This document shows positions 41,348 to 52,366 of a stretch of 64,000 nt of DNA, in pieces. Under the pieces are notes generated by a model. It was not told where the DNA came from. It saw nothing but the letters and a program-made list of their open reading frames with translations, and searched no databases. A program made the translations under genes and the position numbers. Positions within the stretch are counted from its first letter, which is position 1, and each line of letters starts with the position of its first letter. Source of the DNA: Zygnema cylindricum (Eukaryota; Streptophyta; Zygnematophyceae; Zygnematales; Zygnemataceae); assembly GCA_037447655.1 (NCBI GenBank), contig JBBHKE010001578.1:62001-126000 (forward strand), given 5' to 3'.

Positions 41348-43178
41348 GGTTATGGGCCCACCCTCTAGGGTGCCCATATTTGATGGATCAGAATTTCTTT
41401 ATTGGGAAATGATGAAGGAGGGAGAACTATTTGAGAAGCATTTATGGGGCATAGTGTCTGGACAAATTCGATGCCCACCTCCACCTGGGTTTGGAGGGAC
41501 ACGTTTTTCTGGCACCTCCGCCTCTACAGTTGGTAGAACAGCTGCCACCATCACCGAGGATGAAGATGAGGAAGGAGAAGAGATTCTCATGGAAGGAGAA
41601 AAGGAAGGAGTTACAACTCAAGTAACACCATTGCTGAAGGCGATACCGGCAGCAGCACCACCAGCAACAACGACAAGGGTTCAGACCGAAAGATCAGAGT
41701 CTGAAAAGTGGAACTACTAAGCCAAGGTTGCTAAGCTCTTAATTCTTAAAAGTGTAGCAAAGGGCATTGCCATTCCTCTTATGCATGTCAAATCTTCATC
41801 TCAGATTTGGATATCACTAGTTAACAAATATAAGAGTGGATCATTGCTGCAGCAACAGTTGGCAGAAAATAAGATTGCAGCTTATACTTATAAGGGAGGA
41901 AGTATGGATAATTATTGCAATGATTTAGGAGCATTGTTTGGAGAGTTAGAGAGTGCAGGTAACTCATGGTCTGAGAGACAAAGAGTGAACACATTAATGA
42001 TGAAACTACCTGAAGAGTATGAGAATATCATTAACCGATTGCAGGACATAGGAGATAGCAATTGGAATTGGGATGACACTGTGGGAATGATTTTAGTGAA
42101 AGAAAGCACCATAGAGCTTAGGAGAGGGAGTCCAAGTGTTCAAGCATTGTTTGCAGGAGCTGATTGGCGGAAGCGTGATGAGGAGAGAGGGAAAGATCCT
42201 TATCGAAACTTTGGTGGAAGAGGACAAGGAGGTGGCAGATTTGATAGACAGGGGAGAGGAACTTCTCGAGGAGGATTATGTCACTTCTGCAAGAAACCGG
42301 GACACTATATGGCAGATTGTGTCAGACTTGCAGATCTTCGACTGAAAGATGGTCAAGGAACCTCAAAGGACGGAGGAAAGAAAAAGGCTTTCCTGACTCA
42401 AGTTCTTGATGAGGAAGTTGAAGAAAAAACTGAACCTGAAGAGGAGCTTGAGGAGCTTCTCCTTAATCCGAAAAACACTGAAAAGCATGTCGACATTACA
42501 CGGAGACAAAAGTGTGCTTTCGGAGGTAAGAGGGATCCACCCGAGGATGGGTGGATCATTGACTCAGGGGCTTCAATGCATATTTGCAAAGATAAGCGGT
42601 GGTTCACTAAACTGAGAAAGATCCCAACAGTTGAGATAGAGTACGGAGATGGTAGAGTAGAAACCACAAGTCTTGTTGGAACTGTTGACTTGAAGGTTCT
42701 AGTTGATGGAAAGGCCTCAATTGTAACACTCTCAGACGTTCTTTACATTCCACAACTTAGCAAGAACCTAGTCTCAACAGCTGTCCTAGATGAAAAGGAG
42801 TTTGAAACAGGAACTAGGAAAGGAATTTTCACAGCAAGCTTTGATAATGAGGTTTATTTCATAGCTGAGAAGGGCAGTCAAGGAATGTTCAGAATTGTAC
42901 TTTGCAATGAAAAGAGTGTTCTCTACTCGTGTGCAAGTGAGATGATGCTTTGGCATAAAAGGTTGGGGCATGTGCATCTAGATAGATTAAAGAAAATGAA
43001 GAAAAATGGAATAGTGGAGGGTATTACTTTTGAAGATGATGAGACCTTTGATGATTGTAGTGGATGTGCCCAAGGGAAGTTTCATAGACTTCCATTTCCA
43101 AAGGCAACCACATTTAGGAGAGAGAAAGTATTAGATCTAGTTCACACTGATGTTTGGGGACCTGCTAGGTATGCCTAA
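41328..43178 (+). pseudogene. J Gag-protease reading frame (one stop)
   Basis: ATG 41328 in the LTR: METTEFQVMGPPSRVPIF, with the primer site coding QVMGPP. Gag follows (SSQIWISLVNKYKSGSLL, YKGGSMDNYCNDLGALFGEL, MMKLPEEYENIINRLQD), then the zinc knuckle CHFCKKPGHYMADC and the protease WIIDSGASMHIC (intact DSG). GAG-pre-integrase reads LWHKRLGHVHLDRLKKMKK with CSGCAQGKFHRLPF, and VLDLVHTDVWGPA ends at the deletion point. Over 617 codons there is a single stop (TAA at 41718). The low damage suggests selection or recent activity of the Gag part. Confidence 0.9.
41348..41362 (+). promoter_or_regulatory. Primer-binding site of J
   Basis: GGTTATGGGCCCACC directly after the LTR: exact complement of the initiator tRNA-Met anticodon arm. 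In-frame coding (V-M-G-P). Confidence 0.87.
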
Positions 43179-43620
43179 AATTATCATGATAAATTTGATG
43201 GGTTGTGAGTGTCCGTCAAACTATAGAATATAAATAACGTACATTAACTCGTACGGAATATACACCTCTCCACTCTTACAGGTCGACGGTAAAAATGCCC
43301 AATCTATCGCAATGACAAAAATTATCATGATAAATTTGATAGGTTGTGAGTGTCCGTATAACTATAGAATATAAATAACGTACATTAACTCGTACGGAAT
43401 ATACACCTCTCCACTCTTACAGGTCGTGCAACGGTGGGAGAAGTGTGGCCTAAGAGGGGGCATTGGTTGTTTGTTAATTTTATTTGTTAACTTATCGCAT
43501 AACCATAGTATAGAAATAATGTATATTAACTCGTATGGAATATACACCTCTCCACTCTTAGGGTCACGCAACAGTGGGGGAAGTGGGGCTTGGGAGGGGC
43601 AGTGGTTGTTTTCTAAACTT
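43178..43620 (+). repeat. Three imperfect tandem repeats of about 140-160 bp in J
   Basis: Each unit contains ACTATAGAATATAAATAACG, GTACATTAACTCGTACGG and AATATACACCTCTCCACTCT with variations (starts near 43178, 43317 and 43470). Units one and two are nearly identical; unit three is more diverged and lacks the first 40 bases. They replace most of pol in J. 43621-43723 is AT-rich and unassigned. Confidence 0.85.
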
Positions 43621-43723
43621 TTTTGAAATCGTGTAGAGGTGTCACGATAATTATTGACCCAATAACTTATCGTGATTTATCGCATTTTTATTGTGAGATT
43701 CACTTTCTCGACATATTGGGATT

Positions 43724-44623
43724 TGTTGAAAAGAGGTAATTAATAGTTCACTTCTATAGTTTAGTTAGAATGTAAAGAGAGAGAAAGAGAGAACCAAAGG
43801 CACGCCATGGCTGCCGCGTCATTTAGGAGGGAGAATGAAATAGAAGGTATTTTACTATTTGTAGCAAAATACTGCCTCTAGCCGGATTTGAACCGGGGTC
43901 TACAGAACACTATTTAGACCTTAGCCTTATCCATTAAGGCACTAACGAAACGATATACGTATTACGTTTCACGCATATTTATCTATTTGTTAAACGGGCT
44001 AATTTGCAGCAGACTATCGAAAACACGCATTAATCAATTCATGCATGGAAGCGAATCGAAGTCGTATAAATACAAATGATCGGACTGCCACAATTGCTGC
44101 CGCCACCCGCAATAAACTTTCGGCGGCCTTTGGGGATAGCGTCATGCGACCCTACGTGGCACCATACTATTGGATACCGGAGAAGATGGGAAGAAGAACC
44201 ATGGCTTCCGTTTTGACAAGCGTCACTTTGAAAGCCATGTCGTACAATGGCCGTACAATAAGTAAATCGCCTAATGTACCTTCTTGTACTATATAGTGTT
44301 TCTATTGGACTAGGGTTTAGTAGTAGGCAGTCGTAAGTTGGCAGACCAGGACTTAGAGAAATTTAGGTACCTCTCTCTAAGAGAGCTTGTACCGATAAAG
44401 GTCATCTTTGACCAACCCTAACTTACTGCTCAGGGGAGCAAATTCAGTGATTCTTTTTGCATTTGACTCAGGGGAGTCTTGTCCTCACAGGGGTGAGAGT
44501 GGTTAGAGTATTTGTGTGCCTGGGCGGCGCTTATTCAGCGGGAAAGTAGAAGGGGAAAATATTATCCTAGAGGCTTTACATAGGCTGCTCATTCTCTGGG
44601 TCAATGGAGACCACAGAATTTCA
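43724..44623 (+). repeat. 3' LTR of J
   Basis: TGTTGAAAAGAGGTAATTAA..AGAATTTCA, 900 bp, followed by AAAAC. Its U3 part differs strongly from the 5' LTR, while R/U5 is close. Confidence 0.87.
43872..43943 (-). other. tRNA-like module, antisense within J 3' LTR
   Basis: The minus strand reads GTGCCTTAATGGATAAGGC, one to two bases from a tRNA-Arg D arm. A 6-bp stem GGTCTA..TAGACC stands at the anticodon-arm place with an enlarged loop. A perfect box B GGTTCAAATCC (43884-43894) sits in a T arm with four of five pairs. The acceptor stem is not formed. It lies 148-219 bases from the LTR start. Confidence 0.65.
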
Positions 44624-45401
44624 AAAACTTTGTTCCCTACTAATGTAGAATAGGAGGACCTTTGGTTGCTAATCCAGTCGGATCCAGTCGTCTAACTTTT
44701 TGCCCTGAGTGTAGTAAAGTGTGTTTTGTCTTATGTCATTACGATAACAATTTTTGGCAGCTGATTCGCTTTTGGCATTGCTTTGACTTTGGCACATGCA
44801 GTAAGAAAATCTTTGGTTGTATAAGGCACATAGGGTCGAAAGAGACTTACTCTCTCATGAGAAAACCCCCAAGGAATTTAATCAATCTTTTTGTGGAGAA
44901 ACGGTTGCATTGTGTCGTGGACTCTATTGCCATCTTTGTTTTGGATTGGCTTTTGTGGAGACCCTAGCTCGGGTAGGTAGTTGGCAGAATACTCTCTTTT
45001 GGGCGGTTTTGGACTTTCGCTGTTTGAAACTTAGAAGAGTCTAGTCGAATCTGTATGGCGGACCCGAGTGGTAAGGGAGACTTATACCTGTCTTTGGGGC
45101 CATTGGAAGATCTTCTTCTTTTGAAGTTTGGTCATCGTTGTACTCCTAGGTGTGTGAGCTCGCTTCACCATTTTCATTTATTTCCATTCTTTGGGGCAAG
45201 GTGATAAAGTATAATCTGGAAAAGCCGATCTTTATTATATCTATAGTTTTGCGTGGGAGCTATTTGCACATTCTTTTGGTCATCTTTGGGGTTTGCCCGG
45301 GTTTCTTTCGGGTCAGATCACGCGACTCGCATTTCTTTTCTATTCTTTAAAGGGTGGTTGGGGGTGTAGCATTGAGTGGGCTTCGAGAAATTTGGGGGGG
45401 G
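44624..45401 (+). pseudogene. Gypsy-associated region with a cysteine-rich stretch
   Basis: After the AAAAC duplication the sequence continues that left of J. One frame holds RLTFCPECSKVCFVLCHYD and FWHCFDFGTCSKKIFGC (44662-44967), with paired cysteines like a zinc-binding fold. Another frame reads FCGETVALCRGLYCHLCFG. I cannot assign a family. It ends at a G-run (45394-45401) that resembles a second polypurine tract. Confidence 0.4.
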
Positions 45402-45595
45402 TGTACGGGGCACTCTTTACTTTTTCACTCAGTTCCTCGTTATTACCTATGCATATCCTTAGGGGGGGAAAGGACAAAGAAAGGCATTGTCACGAATACG
45501 GGGAAGCATCAGCATTTGGGGTGAATTGCAGGTTTCTCATGCACACCTCATCGGACATCTTACCAGAACCTCGCGGCCCCTAGGCACGCTCGAGA
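45402..45595 (+). repeat. Second copy of the gypsy LTR start
   Basis: TGTACGGGGCACTCTTTACT and the following 190 bases match 39872-40060 closely (CATATCCTT, CACGAAT, GCATCAGCATTTGGGGTG). Truncated at the K LTR. Confidence 0.7.
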
Positions 45596-46086
45596 GAAGT
45601 GATCTCTCAGCAATATTAATTGTACAATGATAGACTAACTTAAGCGTAATTAGGTGTACTTAGATCTTAGTGGAAGATTTTTTCTTGGACGTATCTTTCA
45701 AGAAAACACATGTATTGGAGATACGATAATAATTAAAAAGACAACTAGGACTAGAAACTCACTACGAGCATAAGACTTAGGACGTAGAACATTTTATGTA
45801 TCCAGACTTCCAGACTGTGTAATCTGCAAACTTTTTTTGGGAAACGTTTGAGTTGCATATCTTGGTGTATGTTAGATCAATTTGACTAAAACTTTGGGAA
45901 TTGTTACTCTTTGTTATATTGTAAACTGTGGTATAGCTTGAAGCGGTTTTGAACGATTGTGTCACATTCAATGAGTTGTAGAAAACAATTGTTTGGTAAG
46001 ATTTTTGATAGCTTTTTAGAGTGTATCATGTCAACTTCTACTACTACTAGTGCTTCTCTACCTGCACCGGTGGTTGTAGAACAACA
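45596..46086 (+). repeat. 5' LTR of K, 5'-truncated
   Basis: Matches 58110-58592 (TTGTACAATGATAGA, TAGATCTTAGTGGAAG). It lacks the U3 start seen at 56480. It includes the gag ATG at 46028 (MSTSTTTSASLPAPVVVEQQ). Confidence 0.83.
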
Positions 46087-47095
46087 GGTTATGGGCTTGT
46101 CGTCAAGAATTCCTATTTTCTTGGGGGATAAATATGTTTAATGGGCGGATATGGTGGAAACCCATTTCGAAAATGTTAATCTTTTGGATTTTTTGGATGG
46201 TTCACTAGTAGAATTAGATCCATCTTGGTCGAAAAAAAATTTGCAAGCTCGATCTATTTTGAAATTTTGTACCTCCAAATAATTGGCTATGTCTTGGATA
46301 AAAATAAAAAAGGCGATCGATATCTAGAAGTCTCTCAAAGATGATTACCAAAATGCTAATGTCCTAGAGGAATTATTTCTAGCTGGCCAAATTTGGGACT
46401 ATAAATACACGGGAGGCACAATGGCCAAATATGGATACAAGTTTTGAATTCTAATTATCTCTCATGCATGTGCAAGTGGATTTTTTCCTCAGTTTCAACG
46501 GGCTGCGTTACTTCTACGGGGTCTTCCTAATACTATGAAAGCAACATTTGATAGGTTGAAACAAAAAGATAAAGCCAGTTGGACTTTACAGTTAGTTATT
46601 AATTTAATTTTACAAGAGGAGGCTGATTTAAAAATTCTTAGTGGAGAAAAACAGGTAGAAGCATTTAATGCAGATTTTGATAAAAAGGCAGAATTTAATA
46701 AGCATAGAAATCAATTTAATCATAACCAGAATCAGTTTAAACAACAATCTAGAATTAGACAGTCCTTCACTGCATGTTTTTATTGAAATGAGAGGGGTCA
46801 TGGATATAAGTTTTGTCCTAAGCTTCATAAAGCTGTCAAAACAGATTTGTATTGGCCAAGATGGCAATAGAGCCGATGTAATCAAGGCTTTATGGAATCT
46901 ACATCTCGAGGAAATGAACTATTGTTGGCATCTTTATCTTACCACGACGAGTCTTTGACACCATCTAACGAGGAGGAAAAGGACTTATTTGCAATGGCGG
47001 CAGCAATGGAGGGAGCAAAAGACATTGGATGGATAATGGACATAAGAGCATCAGTACACAAATGTGCTCGAAAAAGGTCAATTTCAAGAATTTGA
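46028..47095 (+). pseudogene. K Gag and protease start
   Basis: Start in the LTR, through the primer site (46087; GGTTATGGGC then TTG) as QQVMGLSSRIPIF. Stops at YV*WAD, TSK*LAM, DI*KSL and KF*ILI, then an open part PNTMKATFDRLKQKDKASWT and KQVEAFNADFDKKAEFNKHR. The knuckle reads CFY*NERGHGYKFC with a stop. The protease region IMDIRASVHKC has lost DTG. Confidence 0.85.
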
Positions 47096-47969
47096 AATCA
47101 ACACCCGAGAAAAATATCTACTATGTTTATGGTAGGAGTGTACAGACACGTGCTGTAGGTGATGTCTTGTTGCGGGTCGATATATAGGGCAAGTCAGTTG
47201 AGAGAAATTGTCACAATGTTCTTTTTGTCCCGGATTTCAAGAATTTTTTCTTTCAACTTCTTTGGAAGAAACTAAAGGGTTTGAAGTCAATTTAAAACAT
47301 GGCTTGCAGATTGTTAGCAAGAACAAAAAACTTGTAGTCACATGCACTAGAGATGCCAGCTAAATGTATCGAATGGATATGCACGATAACAAAGGAAATG
47401 ATGTTCTGTATTTTGGTCGAATTCACCTCAGATGAGCTTTGGTATGGAAGATTATGCCATGTGAACTATGACAGTTTGAAAAAGACGATACATGTTGATA
47501 AATTAGAAGGTGTCACTCTTTCAAATCAATCAGCTAAAATGTGTGATGATTTTGCATTAGGAAAAATATATAGATTGTCGTTTTCTTAAGAATCTGAACA
47601 CCGGCCTACTGAAATTTTGCAATTGATTCATTATGATGTTTTCAGTCCTGAAAAAATTACAATCTACCGGGGGGATAAAATATATGGTTACTTTTACATA
47701 TAATTTTTCAAGGTTTACTTAATTCTACTTCATGAGAGACAAAAGTGAAGTATTCAACCGCTTCCAACACTACAAATCATGGGTGGGAAAACTGCATAAT
47801 CTGCCAATTTTAGAACTCATATCGGATAACGCCGACGAATATACGTCAAAAGAGTTTGAAAACTTCCTACCAAAGGAAGATATTAGTCATCAGCTAACTG
47901 TTCTATATTCACTAAAATAAAATAGGATTTCCGAAAGATTAAATAGAACTATCATTGAGAGCTCTAAGT
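47096..47969 (+). pseudogene. K GAG-pre-integrase and integrase, first part
   Basis: FVPDFKN in pieces, ELWYGRLCHVNYDSLKKTIH, CDDFALGKIYRLSFS, HYDVFSPEK, YFMRDKSEVFNRFQHYKSWV, ISDNADEYTSKEFENFLPKE and ERLNRTIIESSK, with stops. It is cut in the codon after ESSK by L (47970). The next residues SMVAGKEVDPKFWVEALNC are at 54077. Confidence 0.85.
47965..47969. repeat. Target-site duplication TAAGT, left copy (element L)
   Basis: TAAGT before the LTR at 47970 and again at 54072-54076 after the LTR end at 54071. Confidence 0.9.
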
Positions 47970-48949
47970 TTTTGAAATTGAAAGTCTTTACTCAGTAGAT
48001 AGAACTGTGAGGAGGAATTAAAAACTTAGAATATTTTGGGAAATGAAAACTTGTAATACTTACATCAAATAGTGTTACAGTAATAGAATACTAAGAGAGT
48101 GTACAGTATGGTCAGTTGGACATGCGTCAGCAGGAAAAAGTGTTTCAGGTTTCACGGACTAGCGTCGATGACCATTTACACGTGTCAGGAGATTAACGAG
48201 CGGATTGATGAAATCAAAGGAATAAAATGCAAACCTCATATCTCGAAAAGTATGGTAGGGCCAGCCAAGATGGGCCGTTGATTGACATTGAATTGACGGA
48301 CACCTTTCAGAAGGGACCACAAATGACGAAGCACACTTAGACGGTATCAGGTGCTTCGTACTACACGACAACAGTCAGCCGGATGCTATGGACCACTGCT
48401 GACTAAGCTCGAGGAACATTTAATGTACAGCCTTTATTTTTAAATATGTGGAAACAAGGATTTATAGTTTTAACTAATTTAAAGTAGTCTCATACTATTC
48501 AAATTTAGAGAAATGGTAAAATTAAGTTTTGGAAGTACTCATAAAATAGTAAGTACAGTTTTATTACTTTGTCGTAGCATAAGAGAGTAGTGTAGTACAG
48601 TCTCTTAGATTAGTGTGACTAGTAGACACTCACTGTGAGTATATAGTTTAGGACTTAGACAAATTGTGATCATCCAAGTCTTGGGATATTAATTAACTTA
48701 GGCAATTTTTGTGAATATGTAATGTGAATATCTTATGGTTGGCTAGATCAATTGAGTTGAAACTTTGAGGAGTGATTCTATATTATGTTTATTGTAGTGC
48801 AGAATTTGAGTCTGCATAGTATATTGAGTTGCATTCTATTACATCTTGAAGTTGGCTGTTGAAGGGTGCTTGATAGCTTCTGTTTTAGATGTCTATTCCC
48901 ACTACTACTGCTGATGGCTCTCCTTCGCTACTGTGGTTGTAGAACAACA
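47970..48949 (+). repeat. 5' LTR of L
   Basis: From TTTTGAAATTG (TG changed to TT) to ..GTAGAACAACA, 980 bp. The gag start (ATG 48890) is out of frame here after a one-base change, whereas the 3' LTR copy (ATG 54010) reads on correctly. Confidence 0.88.
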
Positions 48950-49810
48950 GGTTATGGGCTTTTCGTCAAGAATTCCCATTTTCAATGGCCAAAAGTATGC
49001 ATACCGGGCAGCAATGGTTGAATCCACATTTGAAACTGTTGATATATTAGGGGTCTTGGATGGTACTTTAGCTAAAACAGATCCGAGCTGGGCAAAGAAA
49101 AACTCATTAGCACAAAAAAATCTGATTCTGTGCATCTTAGGGAATTTGATTATGTCTCGGCTCAAAATGAAGAAAGCAAAAGAAATCTGGGAATCACTAA
49201 AAACTGCTTTTGAGAAATCTAATGTCTAGGAGGAACTTCTAGTGGCTGGACAAATCTAGGACTATAAATACTCATGGAGAGCATGGTGGAGTATTGTGAA
49301 AACTTTCGTGCTCTTATTGATGCACATTTGTCTGTTGGTGGCTCATTTTCTAAGTTCCAGCAAGCAGCTTTACTCGTTAGAGGACTCCATAGTGATATGA
49401 AATGAGTGTTTGTCCAGCTAAAAACTCATGATAAGTACAGCTGGACATTTGAGTTAGCCTACAATCTGATCTTAGATGAAGAAGCAACTACTAAAATACT
49501 TCATGGAGAGAGTAAGGTAGAAGCTTTGAACACAGATATTGACAGAAAAACATTACTTAATCAGAACAAAAATTAGGATAGGAATTAGAAACTAAATCAG
49601 TATAATAAAAGGCCAAATAGACAGTCTACTACTTGCTTTTATTGCTCTGAAAAGGAACATGGATATAGGTACTGTTCGAAGCTGAAAAAGGCAAATGACA
49701 AGATTATATCGTCCAAATTGGCAGCAGAGCCCATATCATAAGGGCTTTTATGGGACTCTTCTCGGGGAATTTCTCTCTTCTCAACTTCAACACCTGAAAA
49801 GGATGATCCC
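48950..49810 (+). pseudogene. L Gag
   Basis: Opens in the primer site (VMGFSSRIPIFNGQKYAYRA) and has GVLDGTLAKTDPSWAKKNSL, ILGNLIMSRLKMKKAKEIWE, a stop at V*EEL, then WTFELAYNLILDEEATTKIL. The zinc knuckle is CFYCSEKEHGYRYC. Stops and shifts are scattered. Confidence 0.85.
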
Positions 49811-50230
49811 TTGTCTTATGCTGAAGAAGAAGCAAAATTATTCACAATGGCGGTAGCTATAGAAGGTCAAAAAGATACAGGATGGATCATGGATACCGGA
49901 GCTTCGGCACAAATGTGTTGGAATAAGTCCAGTTTTTCCAAACTCAAGGCAACACCTCCCAAAAACATCTACTATGCCTGCGACATGAGTGTGCAAACTT
50001 CAGCACAGGGGTTGTGGAAGGAAAGTCTATAGAAAGAACCCTCCACAATGTGTTATATGTACCAGAATTCAAAAAGAATCTATTTTCTAATTCCTTGGTA
50101 GAGAGCAAAGGCTTTGATGAAGTCTTCAAAGGAGGAAGACAGGTTGTTAGCAAGCTAGGTAAAGTTTCAGTGACACGAACTAGAGATGCAAGCAAGATGT
50201 ATAAGATGGATATGGTTGAATACAAAGAAA
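49811..50230 (+). pseudogene. L protease
   Basis: GWIMDTGASAQMCWNKSSFS with an intact DTG active site, ATPPKNIYYACDMSVQTSA, a small deletion/frameshift near 50010, then IERTLHNVLYVPEFKKNLFS and RTRDASKMYKMDMVEYKENN. Confidence 0.87.
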
Positions 50231-51150
50231 ATAATGTTCTCTATTCTAGTGTATCATATGTCAATGAGCTATGGCTTAAGAGATTAGGCCATGTAAATTA
50301 TGATAGCTCACAAAAGATGGTGAATTCAGGAAAGGTTGAGGGCATTTCTCTTACTTCTCAGCCTATGAAATCATGTGATGGATGCTCACTTGAAAAGGTC
50401 AATAGATTACCTTTTCCACAACAACCTGACCACAGATCGGACAAAGTTCTACAACTTCTCCACTCGGATGTTCTAGGTCCATCACAAGTTCCATCAGCTG
50501 AAGGTTTCCACTATATGGTGACATTCACTAATGACTACTTGAGGTTCACAAAAGTCTACTTCATGCAGCAGAAGAGTGAAGTGTTTACACACTTCAAGCA
50601 CTACAACGCATGGGCGTAAATGCTGCATGGAGTTCCGATCCTGGCACTAAGATCGGACAACCGAAGAGAATATACTTCGAAGGAGTTCGAACAATTTCTC
50701 CTCCAAGAATAATCAGTCAAAATCTAGCAGTTTCGTACACACCGAAAAAGAATGGTGTATCTTAAAGATTAAATAGAATCGTAACAGAAAGTGTTAGGTT
50801 TATGCTTGTAGACAAAGGTTTAGATTTGAAATTTTGGGATGAAACATACAATTGTGCGGTTTATATTAAATACAAAATTGCATATAGATCGGTTAAGAAT
50901 ACACCCTATAAACTTTGGACAGGCATGAAACCGGATGTTAATCCTTTTCGAGTATTTGGCAGCAAATGTTTTGTCTTATACACATCGCAAACTAGATGGA
51001 AAATGGAAGCTAAGGGCTTAGCTGGGATCTATATGGGATATGATGACAATGCAAAGGGTTACAAGGTATATGTCTTAGAGAAAAAGAAAGTTATTGTATG
51101 TAGGAATATACAGTTGAAGGATGAACAGGAATCGGTTGATCTGTTCCAAA
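50231..51150 (+). pseudogene. L GAG-pre-integrase and integrase
   Basis: ELWLKRLGHVNYDSSQKMVN, CDGCSLEKVNRLPFP, LHSDVLGPSQVPS, TFTNDYLRFTKVYF (aspartate changed to N), RSDNREEYTSKEFEQF, then stops (QE*SV) and MLVDKGLDLKFWDETYNC with LWTGMKPDVNPFRVFGSKCF and GYDDNAKGYKVYVLEKK. Confidence 0.86.
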
Positions 51151-51330
51151 ACATCAATAGTGACCATACAAGAAAGGGTACAGGAGTATGTGATCTTTCA
51201 GCATACTCAACCTGTCTATTTTCAGTCATAATTACCGGCTATAACTACATCTCCACAGGTTCCTCTACAAGATGCAACACTTGCTACAGAATCAGATTCA
51301 GCACTAACATCTACACAACTTCCTACACAT

Positions 51331-52290
51331 GTGGAACCAGCAAATCTAGATTTAGTTTCAGCACCTACAACAGTTCAGAACAGGACAACAAATCCCAGGT
51401 TGCCGACGATTTCAGCGTCAAAATATCCGGGGGAAAGAAGAACGAGCAGCCGTTTGCAAGCAAGCTCACATTTTGCTTTCTCCGCAGCTACAACGGAACC
51501 GTTAACAATTCAAGGGGCCTTCTCATCACTAGAGAGAAATCATTGGATCAAGGAGGTAAAAAATGAAATGAAGTCCATCATGGAGTCGCAGACGTGGGAG
51601 CTGGTGGATCTTCCTCCGGGTAGGAAAGCCATCGTCAACAAATGGGAGTTCAAAGTAATGCTCAACCCGGACTACACGATTGAAAGGTACAAGGCCAAAC
51701 TTATGGCCAAAGGCTACAATTAGAAAGAAAGTATTGATTTTGAGGAAACCTTCTCTCCAGTTGTCAGATTTCCCATTGTCGCAATCTTACTAAGTTTGGT
51801 AGCTATAGAAAACATGGAAGTCCACCAAATGGACGTTAAGACTGTCTTCCTGCATGGAGAGTTAGAGGACACCATTTACATGAAACAACCAAAAATGTAA
51901 GCAAAAAAAGGGAAAGAAAACTTAGTCTGGAAACTAATAAAATCTTTGTATGGGCTGAAATAAGCCCCTAGACAATAGAAATTAAAACTAGATGAATTTC
52001 TTACTGGACTAGGATTTCAAAGGACAAGTTCAAATCACTCAATGTATGTATTGCAATGGGAGGATGGGATTCTTTATATTGCTATATAAATGGATGACTT
52101 GCTTTTCATAAGCAAGTCTATGGATGAGATAAATCAAATTAAAGCGGCTTTAAGGTCGAGGTTCGAGATGAAAGAGCTTGGTGAATCAAAGATTATCTTA
52201 GGAATACAAGTAGAGAGAGATAAAAACAAAAAAACTCATTATGTTAACCCAAAAGGAAGCAATAAGCAATATGCTAGAAAAATTTGAAAT
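51331..52290 (+). pseudogene. L reverse transcriptase
   Basis: RTSSRLQASSHFAFSAATTE, LERNHWIKEVKNEMKSIMES, stop after AKGYN*, then QMDVKTVFLHGELEDTIYMK, further stops (PKM*A, LK*AP), and MDDLLFISKSMDEINQIKAA with the catalytic YVDD damaged (AI*MDD). Confidence 0.87.
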
Positions 52291-52366
52291 GAAAGATGTA
52301 AATGGAGTTGTAACTCCCATGGAATTCAAACAGAAGCTTGATGGAAGTGAGTCAAACTGAAGAATA

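Larger units (their letters stand above)
40457..44623 (+). mobile_element. Shortened alpha element J (Gag-protease only)
   Basis: 5' LTR 40457-41347, primer site, a gag/protease/GAG-pre-integrase frame ending at 43178, a tandem-repeat region 43178-43723, and a 3' LTR 43724-44623, flanked by AAAAC. The integrase core, RT and RNase H are absent, so it would need proteins in trans. The two LTRs agree well in their 3' halves but differ strongly in their first 400 bases. Confidence 0.8.
22486..45595 (+). mobile_element. Ty3/gypsy element with methyltransferase domain, in four pieces
   Basis: Pieces are 22486-24381, 36141-38177, 39164-40456 and 44624-45595, separated by A (with B inside), R and J. 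Domain order: C5 cytosine methyltransferase, linker, reverse transcriptase, RNase H, integrase, PHD-finger remnant, polypurine tract, LTR start. Each break is at a copia LTR terminus, and the coding sequence resumes on the far side. The 5' LTR and any Gag are not present. It is heavily decayed and is the oldest layer of the region. Confidence 0.85.

Noticed and set aside
44137-44623. 44137-44623 and 40860-41347 as two independent solo LTRs
   Set aside because: They are outer LTRs of one unit: LTR starts at 40457 and 43724 and matching AAAAC flanks. The U3 mismatch keeps some doubt.
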